From NCBI GenBank assembly GCA_014946745.1, contig JADCRD010000003.1, forward strand, positions 762,331 through 826,330: 64,000 nt of DNA, in the 5' to 3' direction. The stretch comes from Lysobacterales bacterium (GTDB lineage: Bacteria; Pseudomonadota; Gammaproteobacteria; Xanthomonadales; Xanthomonadaceae). The notes under the pieces were generated by a model. It was not told where the DNA came from, did no database searches, and saw only the letters and a list, made by a program, of their open reading frames with translations. Below, piece after piece: positions 52,844-63,484 of this stretch; within the stretch, counting starts at the first letter, position 1, and each line of letters opens with the position of its first letter. Made by a program: the position numbers and the translations under genes.

Positions 52844-55831
52844 ATGGCTTCCTGGAACGGCGCAGAAGAGATCGATCCGGAGGCGGGCATGCTTCCCGGC
52901 GCGAGCTCCATGGTGCCTCCGCAGAGCGTGGGCCTTGGCGCAGTGCTTCTGCGGGCCCTTGAGACCGTGTTGCGAGGGCGCTCTGGGCTCCGTCTGGATC
53001 TGTGCTGCGAGGGCGATTCCGACCTCCGCGCCGAGGCGCGTTTGCCCGGGTTTGCCCGGCCTGATGGCCCGGTGCCTGACCCCGGAGGCAGCCTGCGCTG
53101 GACGCTGGCCGGGATGCACGCTGTCCCGATGCAGCTTGAGCTGAGCTGGTGTGAGGGGATGGCGCCGGAGCCCGCGGAACTGGAGGCTCTTGAGCGGGTA
53201 CTGCGTGCCGGACTCCCCGCCGCACTCGAAGTCGACCGCCTTCAGACCGCGCTCGCCCGCCTCGCGGAGGCGGAGCGTTTGCAGCGCGCGCTGTTCTCGA
53301 TCGCGGACCTGGCCAGCGGTGAGGGCGATACCGGCGAGCTCATCGCTGGCGTTCACGGGATTCTGGCCAGCCTGATGTACGCCGAGAACTTCTATATCGC
53401 GCTGGTCGAACCGGAGCGCGACACGCTCACCTTCCCGTACTTTCGCGACAGCGTCGATCGAGAGGGGCCGCCGATCGGTGCGCCGATTCCGCGCATCGAG
53501 TATCGCGGCTCCCTCACCGATCAGGTGTTTCGGCAGGGGCGTCCGCTGATGGGGGCGCCTGCGGAGCTGCTCCGCGAGGTGGGCCTGCCCGAGCGCCCCA
53601 CCGGCTTTGGGCCGCTGTCTCTGGATTGGCTCGGCGTGCCGTTGATGCGCGGGGGCGACGTGTTCGGCGTGGTTGTGGTGCAGAGCTACGACCCCGAGCA
53701 CCGCTACAGCGGTCGGGAGCGCGCATTGCTCACTTATGTTGCCCAGCACATTGCCACGGCGCTTGAGCGCAAGCTGGTCCATGACGAGCTGGAAAAGCGG
53801 GTGGCGCAGCGCACGGACGAATTGCGACATGCCAACGAGGCTCTGCGCGCCGAAATCGAAGAGCGTCAGCGTGCCGATCGACTGCAGGCCGCGCTCTTTC
53901 GCATCGCCGAGCTGGGTTCCTCGGGTGGCAGCTTGGAGGACTTCTTCGGCGCCGTGCATCGCGTGATCAGCGAACTGCTGTTCGCCGAGAACTTCTATAT
54001 CGCCCTGCACGACTCCGAGCGCGGCGAGATCCACTTTCCTTACTCGGTGGATCAGCACGATCGCAAGCGGCCGACGCGGCGCATGGCGCGCGGGATGACC
54101 GAATACGTCCTGCGCACCGGACGGCCAATTCTGATCGACCGGCCCGGGATGGACGCGCTGGCGATTGGCGGCGAGGTCGAGTCACTGGGCGCGCAGGCGC
54201 AGATCTGGCTCGGTGTGCCCCTCATATGCGCCAGCGCTACGGTGGGCGTGCTGGCGGTGCAAAGCTATGACGATGCCCGCGGCTACCAGCCGCGCGATCA
54301 GGAGCTGCTGACGTTTGTCGCCTACCACGTCGCCAACGCCCTGGATCGCAAGCGCGCCACCGACTCCCTGCGACAGGCCTACGCCGAGCTCGAGCGTCGC
54401 GTCGAGCAGCGAACCGAGGCGCTGTTCGAAGCCAACCGCGATCTGCGCCAGCAGATCACCGAGCGCGAGCGCATCGAGTGGCAGCTGAAGCACGCGGCTC
54501 TCCATGATGCGCTGACCGGGCTGCCCAACCGCAGCTATCTCATGTCGCGTCTCGAAGAGGCCCTGCAGCGCTACGCGGCCAACCGCAGCGACTGCTTCGC
54601 CGTGCTGTTCCTCGATCTGGACCGCTTCAAGGTGGTCAACGACTCGGTGGGGCATCTGGTCGGCGACGAGTTGCTCAAGGAAGCCGGTGCACGCATTGCT
54701 GCCAGTGTCGGACGTCGCGGCACCATCGCCCGCTTGGGCGGCGATGAGTTCGCCATCCTGATCGAAGGCGTCGAGGCTGAGGCGCAGGCCAGCGAAGCCG
54801 CCGGGCGCATCATCGAATCCATGGAAATGCCCATCCGAGCGGGCGGCAAGGAGCTTTACAGCTCGGTCAGCATCGGCATCGCCCTGGCCCAGCCGCACTA
54901 CCGGACCGCCGCCGAACTGCTGCGCGATGCCGACGTCGCGCTGTATCGCGCCAAAGCCAACGGTCGGCGTCGCTTCGAGCTGTTCGACGAAGCGCTGCGC
55001 CGCGAGGCCCTGCTGCAGCTGGAGCTGGAGGGCAATCTGCGGCGCGCGCTGGTACGCAGCGAGTTCGAGCCGGTGTTCCAACCGATACTCGACCTGGAAA
55101 GCGGCACCATTGCCGGCTATGAGGCGCTGCTGCGCTGGCGTCATCCGCAGCGTGGTCTGCTCGCGCCGTCCGATTTCCTGGGTCAGGCTGAAGAATCGGG
55201 CCTGCTGGAGGCCATCGACTGGCAGATCTACGAACTGGTCTTCGCCCAGGCCTGGCAGCTGGTCGCTGATGGCGGTTACGTCAGCATCAACGTTGGCGCG
55301 CGCCACCTGCGTTCGGCGCAGTTTGTGCCAGAGCTGGCTCGGCTGCTGGCGCGCTATGAGCTGCCGCCGCAGCGCCTGCGCATCGAGGTTACCGAGCGCA
55401 GCCTGTTCGAGCAGCCCGAGCTGGCGCGCGAGCTGTTCCGAGAACTGCGCACCCTGGGTGTATCGCTTGCGCTGGACGACTTTGGCACCGGCTACTCCTC
55501 GCTGAGCTACCTGCACCAGTTCCCGCTGCAGGTCCTGAAGATCGATCGCAGCTTCGTCGAGGCCGCAGACGAGGCCGAACCCGGAAATGCGCTTGCGGTG
55601 CTACGCGCCATTTGCGCGCTTGGCTCCTCGCTGGGCATGGAAGTGGTGGCCGAGGGCATCGAGTCCGAGGCGCAGTTGGCGCGGGTCCGTGAGCTTGGCT
55701 GCCGCTATGGTCAGGGCTTCCTGCTGGGCCTGCCGCAGCCTGTCTGTCTGCTGGCGCCCGCTTCGTCCGCACGCGGGGACGGTCCGCCCGTACGGGTGCC
55801 TGCGGAACCGGGCGTACACGTCGGCTCCTGA
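52844..55831 (+). CDS. GAF-GAF-GGDEF-EAL cyclic-di-GMP signalling protein
   Basis: A 995-residue cytosolic protein. Two GAF domains (about 150-320 and 345-500), each with LxYAENFYIAL, are separated by a coiled coil. GGDEF follows at 545-700 with GGDEF intact near 631, then EAL at 725-985 with YEALLRW, EVTERSL, LDDFGTGYSSL and LKIDRSF all conserved, so both activities look possible. It has no membrane segment. It is unlinked to the upstream secreted protein and just precedes ppc. Confidence 0.88.
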   Translation: MASWNGAEEIDPEAGMLPGASSMVPPQSVGLGAVLLRALETVLRGRSGLRLDLCCEGDSDLRAEARLPGFARPDGPVPDPGGSLRWTLAGMHAVPMQLELSWCEGMAPEPAELEALERVLRAGLPAALEVDRLQTALARLAEAERLQRALFSIADLASGEGDTGELIAGVHGILASLMYAENFYIALVEPERDTLTFPYFRDSVDREGPPIGAPIPRIEYRGSLTDQVFRQGRPLMGAPAELLREVGLPERPTGFGPLSLDWLGVPLMRGGDVFGVVVVQSYDPEHRYSGRERALLTYVAQHIATALERKLVHDELEKRVAQRTDELRHANEALRAEIEERQRADRLQAALFRIAELGSSGGSLEDFFGAVHRVISELLFAENFYIALHDSERGEIHFPYSVDQHDRKRPTRRMARGMTEYVLRTGRPILIDRPGMDALAIGGEVESLGAQAQIWLGVPLICASATVGVLAVQSYDDARGYQPRDQELLTFVAYHVANALDRKRATDSLRQAYAELERRVEQRTEALFEANRDLRQQITERERIEWQLKHAALHDALTGLPNRSYLMSRLEEALQRYAANRSDCFAVLFLDLDRFKVVNDSVGHLVGDELLKEAGARIAASVGRRGTIARLGGDEFAILIEGVEAEAQASEAAGRIIESMEMPIRAGGKELYSSVSIGIALAQPHYRTAAELLRDADVALYRAKANGRRRFELFDEALRREALLQLELEGNLRRALVRSEFEPVFQPILDLESGTIAGYEALLRWRHPQRGLLAPSDFLGQAEESGLLEAIDWQIYELVFAQAWQLVADGGYVSINVGARHLRSAQFVPELARLLARYELPPQRLRIEVTERSLFEQPELARELFRELRTLGVSLALDDFGTGYSSLSYLHQFPLQVLKIDRSFVEAADEAEPGNALAVLRAICALGSSLGMEVVAEGIESEAQLARVRELGCRYGQGFLLGLPQPVCLLAPASSARGDGPPVRVPAEPGVHVGS

Positions 55832-55961
55832 TCGGCATGGATACTCGGCGCAGACGCGCTCTTCATTAGGCCATCTCGGGCCGCTGCAGGGCCTGCGTTC
55901 ACTTCCGTCGCGGCCTGCGCTAGCGTGCGCTGCTGCACTGCACACAAAGAGCGGAGTCGCA

Positions 55962-58715
55962 ATGTCACGTCCTGCCAGCCTGGCCGCCGAACCCGAAACC
56001 CTGCGCGAAGTGGATCTGCCGGCAAGCGACCAGCCGCTGCGCGAGGACGTCAAGCGGCTCGGCGCACTGGTCGGCGAAGTGATCGCCGATCAGGAAGGCG
56101 AGGCCTTCTTCGAGCGGGTCGAGGCGCTGCGACGCCTGGCCATCCAGCGCCGCGAGCAGGGCCAGGGGCTTGAGGAGCTGGCCGCCGCGGTGGACGGACT
56201 GCCGCTCGATGAGGCCGAGGGTCTGGTGCGCTCGTTTGCGACCTATTTCGGCGTGGTCAACCTGGCCGAGCGCATCCATCGCATCCGCCGTCGGCGCGAC
56301 TACCAGAAGCAGGCAACCGCGGCGCCGCAGCCGGGTGGGCTGCTGGCGGTGGTCACCGAACTCAAGGCGGCGGGCGTCGAATTCGACGAACTGGTTGCGC
56401 TGATCCGGCGACTGCACATCGAGCCGGTGTTCACGGCCCACCCCACCGAAGCCGTGCGCCGGGCCTTGCTGGAAAAGGAAGCCGAAGTCGTGCGCGCGCT
56501 GATGGACGACCTCGACCGCGCGCGCACGCCGGGTGAGCGGAGACTGGATCTGGCGCGCATCCGCATGGCCTTGACCAGCGGCTGGCAGACCGCCGAGAAC
56601 GCGATCGAGAAGCCGACCGTGGCTGACGAGCTGGAGCACGTCAGCTACTACCTCGGTCACGTGCTGTATCTGATCCTGCCGGTGTTCCACGAGCTGCTGG
56701 CCGATGCGGTGGAAACCGTCTATCAGCGCACGCTGCCGGCACTGCCGCCGATCCTTCGCTTTGGCTCCTGGGTCGGCGGCGACATGGACGGCAATCCGTT
56801 CGTCGGTGCCGACACCGTGGAGGCCAGCCTGGCCGCACAGCGCAGCCTGATCCTCTCGAACTACCGTGGCGATCTGGGCCATCTTGCGGGCCTGTTGACC
56901 CAATCGATCGGGCGCGTCGGCGTCGACCCGCGCGTGCTGAAGCGCATCGATGACTACCGCGCGCGGCTGGGCGAAGCAGCACTACGGCTGCGCTCGCGGC
57001 ATGACGACATGCCGTATCGACAGCTGCTGAACCTGATGATCCTGCGACTTGAGGCGACCGAGTCGGGTGCGGCGGAGGGCTACCGCGGCCCGGCCGGACT
57101 GCTTGACGATCTCAACCTGATCGCCCATTCGCTCAAGAGCCAGCGCGGAGAGCATGCCGGCTTCTTCGCTTTGCGCCGTCTGCTGCGCCGGGTCGAGGCC
57201 TTCGGCTTTCACCTCGCCACGCTCGACCAGCGCCAGGACTCCCGCGTCCACGACGCTGCGCTGGCCGACCTGTTGAAGGACTCCGAATGGCCGCAGCGCC
57301 CAGCCGACGATCGCGCCGCGCGGCTGGGCGATCTGCTCGGCGGCGAGCTCGCCAAGCGCAGCTCGGCCGAGGCCTCCACGCAGCGGGTGCTGGACGTCTT
57401 CGCCAAGCTCGCCGAGCTGCGCCCACGCTACGGCGCCGAGGCCTTTGGCCCCTACATCGTCAGCATGAGCCGCAGCGCCGCCGATGCGCTGGCCGTGCTG
57501 GCGCTGGCGCGTATGGGCGGGCATGCCGATGCCCTTGGCCGGGTGCCGCTCGATGTCGCACCGCTGTTCGAAACCGTGGACGACCTGGCGGCGGCGCCTG
57601 AGGTCGTCGCCGCCCTGTTCGATAATCCGGTCTATCGCGCCCACGTCGCCGCGCGCGGCGAGCGTCAGGTGGTGATGCTGGGATACTCCGACAGCGCGAA
57701 GGACGCTGGGCTCGCGGCATCGCGCTGGGCCATCCAGCGCGCGCAGATCGCGCTGTGTGCGCTCGGCGCCGAGCGCGGCGTAAGGATCCTGTTCTTCCAC
57801 GGTCGTGGCGGTTCAGCCAGCCGCGGCGGTGGCAAGACCGAGCGCGCAGTGATCGCCGCCCCGCGCGGCAGCGTTGACGGCTATCTGCGCCTCACCGAGC
57901 AGGGCGAGGTCATCCACCGCAAGTACGGCATTCGCGCCCTGGCCCTGCGCAATCTTGAGCAGACGGCTGGCGCCGTGCTGCGCGCAACCGCGCGGCCGCG
58001 TCCGCCCGAGCCGCGCGAGCCCGCTTGGCGAGAGTCCATGGCCCTGATCGCCAGCGAGTCGCGGCGCGTCTACCGTGCCTTCGTGCATGAAGACCCGGCC
58101 TTTGTGCCCTACTTCCGTGAAGCGACGCCGATCGACGTGATCGAACGTTTGAAGCTGGGCTCACGCCCGGCCAAGCGCGCGGCCGGCGGCCAGGCCGGCG
58201 TCGAATCGCTGCGCGCGATCCCCTGGGTGTTTGCGTGGTCGCAGAACCGCTGCAACCTCACTGCGTGGTATGGCGTGGGCAGCGGTCTGGCCGCCGCGAT
58301 CGAGGCCAAGGGCGTTGAGGCCATGGCCGAGATGGCGCGCGACTGGCCCTTCTTCGCCACCTTGGTCGACGATGTCGAAATGGTGCTCGCCAAGACCGAG
58401 CTCGATATCTTCGCGCGCTACTCGCAGCTGGCCACCGCCGAGCTGCACGTCGCGCTATTCCCGCGGATCGAAGCCGAGTTCGAGCGCACGCGACGTGCGG
58501 TGCTCGATCTCAAGAGCGCGCAGGCACTGCTGCTGGGTGACCGCCGCCTGCGCCTGTCGATCCGCCTGCGCAATCCCTACGTGGATCCGATCAGCCTGCT
58601 GCAGGTCGACCTGCTGCGGCGCTGGCGCGCAGCCGGCCGACCCGAGGACGCGCTGTTCCATGCGCTCGTGGCCACCGTGAACGGCATCGCGGCCGGCGTA
58701 CAGAACACCGGTTGA
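55962..58715 (+). CDS. ppc: phosphoenolpyruvate carboxylase
   Basis: A 917-residue carboxylase that makes oxaloacetate from PEP and bicarbonate. The catalytic His is in VFTAHPTEAVRR, with GGDMDGNPFVG, GYSDSAKDAGL and FFHGRGGSASRGGG all in order, and the C-terminal QNTG is complete. Length is in the bacterial range (about 880-920). The ATG at 55962 follows GCGGAG. It sits a few kb from pckG, which runs the opposite carbon flux. Confidence 0.95.
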   Translation: MSRPASLAAEPETLREVDLPASDQPLREDVKRLGALVGEVIADQEGEAFFERVEALRRLAIQRREQGQGLEELAAAVDGLPLDEAEGLVRSFATYFGVVNLAERIHRIRRRRDYQKQATAAPQPGGLLAVVTELKAAGVEFDELVALIRRLHIEPVFTAHPTEAVRRALLEKEAEVVRALMDDLDRARTPGERRLDLARIRMALTSGWQTAENAIEKPTVADELEHVSYYLGHVLYLILPVFHELLADAVETVYQRTLPALPPILRFGSWVGGDMDGNPFVGADTVEASLAAQRSLILSNYRGDLGHLAGLLTQSIGRVGVDPRVLKRIDDYRARLGEAALRLRSRHDDMPYRQLLNLMILRLEATESGAAEGYRGPAGLLDDLNLIAHSLKSQRGEHAGFFALRRLLRRVEAFGFHLATLDQRQDSRVHDAALADLLKDSEWPQRPADDRAARLGDLLGGELAKRSSAEASTQRVLDVFAKLAELRPRYGAEAFGPYIVSMSRSAADALAVLALARMGGHADALGRVPLDVAPLFETVDDLAAAPEVVAALFDNPVYRAHVAARGERQVVMLGYSDSAKDAGLAASRWAIQRAQIALCALGAERGVRILFFHGRGGSASRGGGKTERAVIAAPRGSVDGYLRLTEQGEVIHRKYGIRALALRNLEQTAGAVLRATARPRPPEPREPAWRESMALIASESRRVYRAFVHEDPAFVPYFREATPIDVIERLKLGSRPAKRAAGGQAGVESLRAIPWVFAWSQNRCNLTAWYGVGSGLAAAIEAKGVEAMAEMARDWPFFATLVDDVEMVLAKTELDIFARYSQLATAELHVALFPRIEAEFERTRRAVLDLKSAQALLLGDRRLRLSIRLRNPYVDPISLLQVDLLRRWRAAGRPEDALFHALVATVNGIAAGVQNTG

Positions 58716-58723
58716 TTGCGGCG

Positions 58724-59848
58724 CTACAGCCCGTGCAGCGCCTGCTGCAGGTCTTCGATCAGGTCGTCGGCGTGTTCGAGTCCCACCGAGACCCGCAGCA
58801 GACCCTGCGGCGAGACCGGGTGCGCGCCTTCCACCGAGGCGCGGTGTTCGATCAGCGATTCGCAGCCGCCCAACGACGTGGCGCAGTGGAACAGGCGTGT
58901 GCTGCCGGCCACACTGAGCGCCGCCGCGCGGCCGGCGGCCAGCTCGAAGCTCAGCATGCCGCCGGGGTGCTTCATCTGCCGAGCCGCCAGCGCATGGCCG
59001 GCGTGTGAGGCAAGACCCGGGTAATGCACCACCGACACCGCCGGATGCGCGGCCAGCGCAGCGGCAACCTTCTCGGCGTTCGCGCAGTGCATGGCCATGC
59101 GCGCTGGCAGCGAGCGCAGCCCGCGCAGGATCAGCCAAGCGTTGAACGGGCTGGCGCTGCCGCCGAGCAGCTTGCGCACCTCGTAGCAGCGCGCGGCCAG
59201 CGCATCGTCGCGGGCGAAGCAGAGCAGGCCGCCCATCACGTCCGAATGCCCGCCCATGTACTTGGTGGCCGAATGCATCACCACGTCGGCGCCCAGCGCG
59301 ATCGGCTGCTGCAGGATCGGCGTGGCGAACGTGCTGTCGACAATCACCAGTGCGGAGTGGGCGTGCGCGATCTCCGCGCAGGCGGCGATGTCGACCACCT
59401 GCATCAGCGGGTTCGAGGGCGTTTCGATCCACAGCGCACGCGTTTCACCATCGACCGCCGCGCGCAACGCAGCGAGGTCGCGAGCATCAACGAAGCGCGA
59501 CGACAGGCCCCAGCGCGGCAGCCAGTGCTCGGCCAGCTCGCGCACACCGTGGTAAAGATCGCGCTGGAACACCACGTTCCCGCCCGCCGGCAACGCCTGC
59601 AGCAGACAGCTGGCCGCAGCCATGCCGGTCGACAGCAGCAGCGCGCGGGAGGCTCCGTCCAGCGCAGCGGCGGCCTGCTCCAGCCGAACCTGGGTGGGGT
59701 TGTTGTCGCGCTGGTAGAGGTAGCCGTGATCCTGGGTGCCATCAGGCGCATGCAGGAACGTGGTGGAGAGGTTGAGCGGCGCGGCCAGCGCGCCGGTCTC
59801 GCGATCGGGCTCGGCGCCGATGTGCACGGCGCGGGTTTCAAGGCGCAT
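58724..59848 (-). CDS. cystathionine gamma-synthase/beta-lyase-type PLP enzyme (second)
   Basis: A 374-residue transsulfuration-family PLP enzyme. Family motifs are YLYQRDNNPTQVRLEQ, LLSTGMAAASCLLQ, VDSTFATPILQQP, and the PLP lysine in HSATKYMGGHSDVMGG. Compared with the metB-like gene at 11203 it has the STTFLHAPDG start and lower conservation with CGL, so it may be a beta-lyase-like or gamma-synthase paralogue. The start at 59848 (MRLETRAVH) fits the family; upstream residues do not. It converges with ppc, with only 8 bp between stops. Confidence 0.82.
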   Translation of the reverse strand: MRLETRAVHIGAEPDRETGALAAPLNLSTTFLHAPDGTQDHGYLYQRDNNPTQVRLEQAAAALDGASRALLLSTGMAAASCLLQALPAGGNVVFQRDLYHGVRELAEHWLPRWGLSSRFVDARDLAALRAAVDGETRALWIETPSNPLMQVVDIAACAEIAHAHSALVIVDSTFATPILQQPIALGADVVMHSATKYMGGHSDVMGGLLCFARDDALAARCYEVRKLLGGSASPFNAWLILRGLRSLPARMAMHCANAEKVAAALAAHPAVSVVHYPGLASHAGHALAARQMKHPGGMLSFELAAGRAAALSVAGSTRLFHCATSLGGCESLIEHRASVEGAHPVSPQGLLRVSVGLEHADDLIEDLQQALHGL

Positions 59849-59974
59849 GGCCGGGTCCTGTGACGGTGGGGCGCACGCAGTCTGTGCGTGCCCGCACAAC
59901 CCGGCAATGGTCAAAGGTCAGTCGATCGCAGCTTTGCGATACTGCGCGACCCGCAAGCCCCAGAGTCCCGCTCG

Positions 59975-61201
59975 ATGTCCAGCCATGCACCCGCCGACGA
60001 ACTGCTCGCCACCGCACGCCGTCGCTACCTGCCAATTTACCGCCCCCGCGAGCTGATCCTGGAGCGCGGCGAAGGCTCGCGGGTCTGGGACAGCGCGGGT
60101 CGCGACTACATCGATCTCGCCGGGGGTATCGCCGTCAACGCGCTGGGCCATGCCGATCCGGACCTGCGGGCGGCGCTGATCGAGCAGAGCGCCAAGCTCT
60201 GGCACACCAGCAACATCTTCTACAGCGAGCCGCCCGTGCGTCTGGCCGAGGAACTCGTCGAGTCTTCCGGCTTTGCCGAGCGTGTGTTCCTGTGCAACTC
60301 GGGCGCCGAAGCCAACGAAGCCGCAATCAAGCTCGCCCGCAAGCACGCTGCAGCCCAGGGCAAGGCGCCCGCGCAGAGGGTAGTCATCACGTTCCGCGGC
60401 AGCTTTCACGGCCGCACGCTCGCGACCATCACCGCGACCGCCCAGCCCAAGTATCAAGAGGGCTTCGAGCCTTTGCCGGGCGGCTTCCGCTATGTCGACT
60501 TCAACGACGTCGCTGCGTTCGACGCAGCCTTCGATGCCGATGTCTGCGCCGTGCTGGTCGAGCCCATCCAGGGCGAGGGCGGGGTGATGCCGGCCGCGCC
60601 GGGCTTTCTTGCGCACCTGCGTCGTCGCTGCGACGAGACTGGCGCGCTGCTGATGCTGGACGAGATCCAGTGCGGCATGGGCCGCACAGGCCGCCTGTTC
60701 GCCTGTCATGGCGAGGGGGTGGAGCCTGACACCGTGAGCTTGGCCAAGGCACTGGGCGGCGGATTCCCGGTCGGCGCTTTGCTGGTCGGCAAGCGCGCCG
60801 CCGAGAGTCTCGGTTTCGGCAGCCACGGCACGACCTTCGGCGGCAATCCGCTGGCGGCAGCCGTAGCGCGGGCGGCGCTGGCCAAGCTCAAATCGCCGGA
60901 GTTGCTCGCGAACGTTGAGGCCCGCGGCGCGCAGCTGGTTGCCGGCCTGCACGACATCAACCGCCGGCTCGCTGTGTTCAGTGGTGTGCGTGGCCGCGGG
61001 CTGATGCAGGGCGGGGTGCTGATCAAGCAACACGCATCACGCGCCGCCGAAGTGCTGGATGCGGCCGCCGTCGAGGGCCTGCTCGTGCTCTCGGCAGGCG
61101 TAGGCGTGCTGCGCTTCGTGCCGGCGCTGAACATCCGCGAAGATGAGTTGGCCGAAGGCCTGCGCCGGCTGGAGCGCGCGCTGCGGGCGGTGTTTGGCTG
61201 A
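59975..61201 (+). CDS. argD: acetylornithine/succinylornithine aminotransferase (ArgD/AstC)
   Basis: A 408-residue class III PLP aminotransferase. It has GGIAVNALGHADP, CNSGAEANEAAIKLARK, FRGSFHGRT, EPIQGEGGV, LDEIQCGMGRTG and the PLP lysine in SLAKALGGGFPVGALL. This matches ArgD/AstC for arginine synthesis or breakdown; which one cannot be told by eye. The ATG at 59975 begins the family N-terminus. It diverges from the PLP gene to its left. Confidence 0.9.
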   Translation: MSSHAPADELLATARRRYLPIYRPRELILERGEGSRVWDSAGRDYIDLAGGIAVNALGHADPDLRAALIEQSAKLWHTSNIFYSEPPVRLAEELVESSGFAERVFLCNSGAEANEAAIKLARKHAAAQGKAPAQRVVITFRGSFHGRTLATITATAQPKYQEGFEPLPGGFRYVDFNDVAAFDAAFDADVCAVLVEPIQGEGGVMPAAPGFLAHLRRRCDETGALLMLDEIQCGMGRTGRLFACHGEGVEPDTVSLAKALGGGFPVGALLVGKRAAESLGFGSHGTTFGGNPLAAAVARAALAKLKSPELLANVEARGAQLVAGLHDINRRLAVFSGVRGRGLMQGGVLIKQHASRAAEVLDAAAVEGLLVLSAGVGVLRFVPALNIREDELAEGLRRLERALRAVFG

Positions 61202-61248
61202 GTCGCAGTCGCCTGGAGCGACGCTCTTGCGTCGCCCAGGGTGAAACC

Positions 61249-62535
61249 TCAGGCAACTTTTGCTTCCCTTAAGGCCTCGCGCGCTGCTGCAATCGTGGCC
61301 TCGATATCGGCGTCGCTATGCGCCGCCGAGATAAAGCCCGCCTCGTAGGCGGACGGAGCGAAGTACACCCCGCGCTTCAGCAGGCCGTGGAAGAAGCGGT
61401 TGAACGCTGGGATATCGCAGGCGGTGGCTTGGGCGAAGCTTTCCACCTTCTGGTCGGTAAAGAAGAGACCGAACATGCCAGGCACGCGGTTGGTGGTGAC
61501 CGCCACGCCGGCCTCGCGAGCGGCGTCTTCCAGCCCATCGCAGAGGAGATCCGTCTTGCGCATCAGGTCTTGGTAGAAGCCCGGCGCCTGGATCAGCTCC
61601 AGCGTGGCTAGGCCGGCGGCCATGGCGACCGGATTGCCTGACAGCGTGCCAGCCTGGTAGATCGGACCCGACGGCGCGATCTGCGACATGACCTCGCGGC
61701 GTCCGCCATACGCGCCGACCGGCATGCCGCCGCCGATGATCTTGCCGAAGGTGCTCAGATCCGGCGTCACCCCGTACAGGGCCTGTGCGCCACCCAGGGC
61801 AACGCGAAAGCCGGTCATCACCTCATCGAAGATCAGAAGCGCGCCATGCCGGCTGCACAGATCGCGCAGGTGCTGCAGGTAGTCGGGCTTTGGGAGGATG
61901 CAGTTCATGTTGCCGGCGATCGGCTCGATGATCAGGCAGGCAATCTCGCTGCCGTGCTGCTCGAACAGTGCCGTAGCACCCTCGAAGTCGTTGTATGCCA
62001 GGGTGAGGGTAAGGTCAGCGAGGCCGCTGGGCACACCCGGCGAGGTCGGCACGCCGAAGGTCAGCATTCCGGAGCCTGCTTTCACCAGGAAGGCATCGCC
62101 GTGGCCGTGGTAACACCCCTCGAACTTCACCACCCGCGAGCGGCCCGTGTAACCGCGGGCCAAACGGATCGCCGACATCGTGGCCTCGGTGCCGGAGTTC
62201 ACCATGCGGCTCATCTCCATCGAGGGCACGAGGCGCGCGACGGTCTCGGCCATTGTGACCTCAAGCGGGTTCGGCACGCCGAAGCTGAGGCCGTTCGATG
62301 CGGTGCGCGTGACCGCCTCCAGCACCTTTGGATGGGCGTGGCCAGCGATCATCGGTCCCCAACTGCCGATGTAGTCGATGTAGCGCTGGCCTTCGACGTC
62401 CCACAGGTAGGGGCCTTCGGCACGCGTGGCGAAGAAGGGTTCGCCGCCAACTGAGCGGAACGCGCGCACGGGCGAGTTCACGCCGCCGGGCATCAGCTGC
62501 TGGGCGCGCTCAAACAACGCGTGATTGGTGTGCAT
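61249..62535 (-). CDS. hemL: glutamate-1-semialdehyde 2,1-aminomutase
   Basis: A 428-residue PLP enzyme of the class III aminotransferase fold making 5-aminolevulinate for haem. It has [13 protein letters not shown] at the N-terminus, FVNSGTEA-like [32 protein letters not shown] and the PLP lysine in [21 protein letters not shown] lies directly before ATG 62541 but 6 bases before ATG 62535, so I chose the latter. The start overlaps the 3' end of thiE by 26 bases, so it is probably co-transcribed. Confidence 0.94.
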   Translation of the reverse strand: MHTNHALFERAQQLMPGGVNSPVRAFRSVGGEPFFATRAEGPYLWDVEGQRYIDYIGSWGPMIAGHAHPKVLEAVTRTASNGLSFGVPNPLEVTMAETVARLVPSMEMSRMVNSGTEATMSAIRLARGYTGRSRVVKFEGCYHGHGDAFLVKAGSGMLTFGVPTSPGVPSGLADLTLTLAYNDFEGATALFEQHGSEIACLIIEPIAGNMNCILPKPDYLQHLRDLCSRHGALLIFDEVMTGFRVALGGAQALYGVTPDLSTFGKIIGGGMPVGAYGGRREVMSQIAPSGPIYQAGTLSGNPVAMAAGLATLELIQAPGFYQDLMRKTDLLCDGLEDAAREAGVAVTTNRVPGMFGLFFTDQKVESFAQATACDIPAFNRFFHGLLKRGVYFAPSAYEAGFISAAHSDADIEATIAAAREALREAKVA

Positions 62536-63169
62536 CGACATCTCCTTGAAACTCGGGAAAGGCTAGACGAAGCGCGCGTACTGCAGCGGCGGGATCGGCG
62601 GCTTCGTAAACGGAGGTGATGACGGCGAGCAAATCCGCGCCGGCAGCGACAAGGCTCGGGGCCAGCTCGGGTGTGACTCCCCCGATGGCGACGATGGGCA
62701 AACCCAGTGGGCGCGCATCTCGGAGCAGCGTTACCTCGGCGCGCTTCGCCAGCGGCTTTGTGCTTGATGCGGCAAAGGCCCCGAACGCTATGTAGCTGGC
62801 GCCATCGGCTCGCGCTTGTGTGGCCCTCTCGATGCTTGCATAGCAGGACGCCCCGACGAGGGCAGCCGGACCCATGCGCTCGCGCGCCAGCTTCACACCT
62901 GCATCGTCGCCACCTAGATGCACGCCGGTGGCCCCTACCCGCATGGCAAGCTCCGGATCGTCGTTGACAATCAACGCAACCTTGAACTCGGCGCACAGCT
63001 CCGCCAAGGCCAAAGCCTGATAGGCACGCAGCTGCATCGCGGCGACCTTGTTGCGGTACTGCAGAAGAACAACCCCTGCCGAAAGCGCCAAGCGGGTGCG
63101 CTCAAGCAGCAGGGAGGTGTCGCCCAGGTCCGGGGTGATCAGATACACGCCGCGCAGAGGCGAAGACAT
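62510..63169 (-). CDS. thiE: thiamine-phosphate synthase
   Basis: A 219-residue TIM-barrel enzyme joining the HMP-PP and thiazole moieties of thiamine. It has [44 protein letters not shown] and IVAIGGV, all typical. The start at 63169 ([14 protein letters not shown]) fits the family. It begins a two-gene unit with hemL (26-base overlap), a pairing common in Xanthomonadales. Confidence 0.92.
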   Translation of the reverse strand: MSSPLRGVYLITPDLGDTSLLLERTRLALSAGVVLLQYRNKVAAMQLRAYQALALAELCAEFKVALIVNDDPELAMRVGATGVHLGGDDAGVKLARERMGPAALVGASCYASIERATQARADGASYIAFGAFAASSTKPLAKRAEVTLLRDARPLGLPIVAIGGVTPELAPSLVAAGADLLAVITSVYEAADPAAAVRALRLAFPEFQGDVDAHQSRVV

Positions 63170-63245
63170 CGGCAGGCAAGCTTGGGCTGGGTCCAGCGGG
63201 CATGGAAGAATACCAGCGGACACCTATACCCACCGAGGACAACAC

Positions 63246-63443
63246 ATGAGCACTGCAGCGGCAGCCCACGGAACCCGACATTGGATGTGCGTGGTGTGCG
63301 GCTTCATCTATAGCGAGGCTGCCGGCTTGCCCGATGAAGGCATCGCGCCAGGCACCGCTTGGGAGAACGTACCGGAGACCTGGCTCTGTCCAGACTGTGG
63401 CGTCACTAAGTCGGACTTTGAAATGGTTGAGATCAAGGCCTGA
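63246..63443 (+). CDS. rubredoxin
   Basis: A 65-residue iron protein with the two CxxCG motifs (MCVVCGFIY and LCPDCGVTK) that bind one Fe, plus the conserved DEGIAPGTAWENVPETW. It is an electron carrier in the cytosol, for instance to alkane or fatty-acid hydroxylases or oxidative-stress enzymes. It is divergent from thiE with about 76 bp between starts. Confidence 0.93.
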   Translation: MSTAAAAHGTRHWMCVVCGFIYSEAAGLPDEGIAPGTAWENVPETWLCPDCGVTKSDFEMVEIKA

Positions 63444-63484
63444 GCCATGCCCCCGCGGCCCTCGCCCCACCCTAGCCTCGACCT

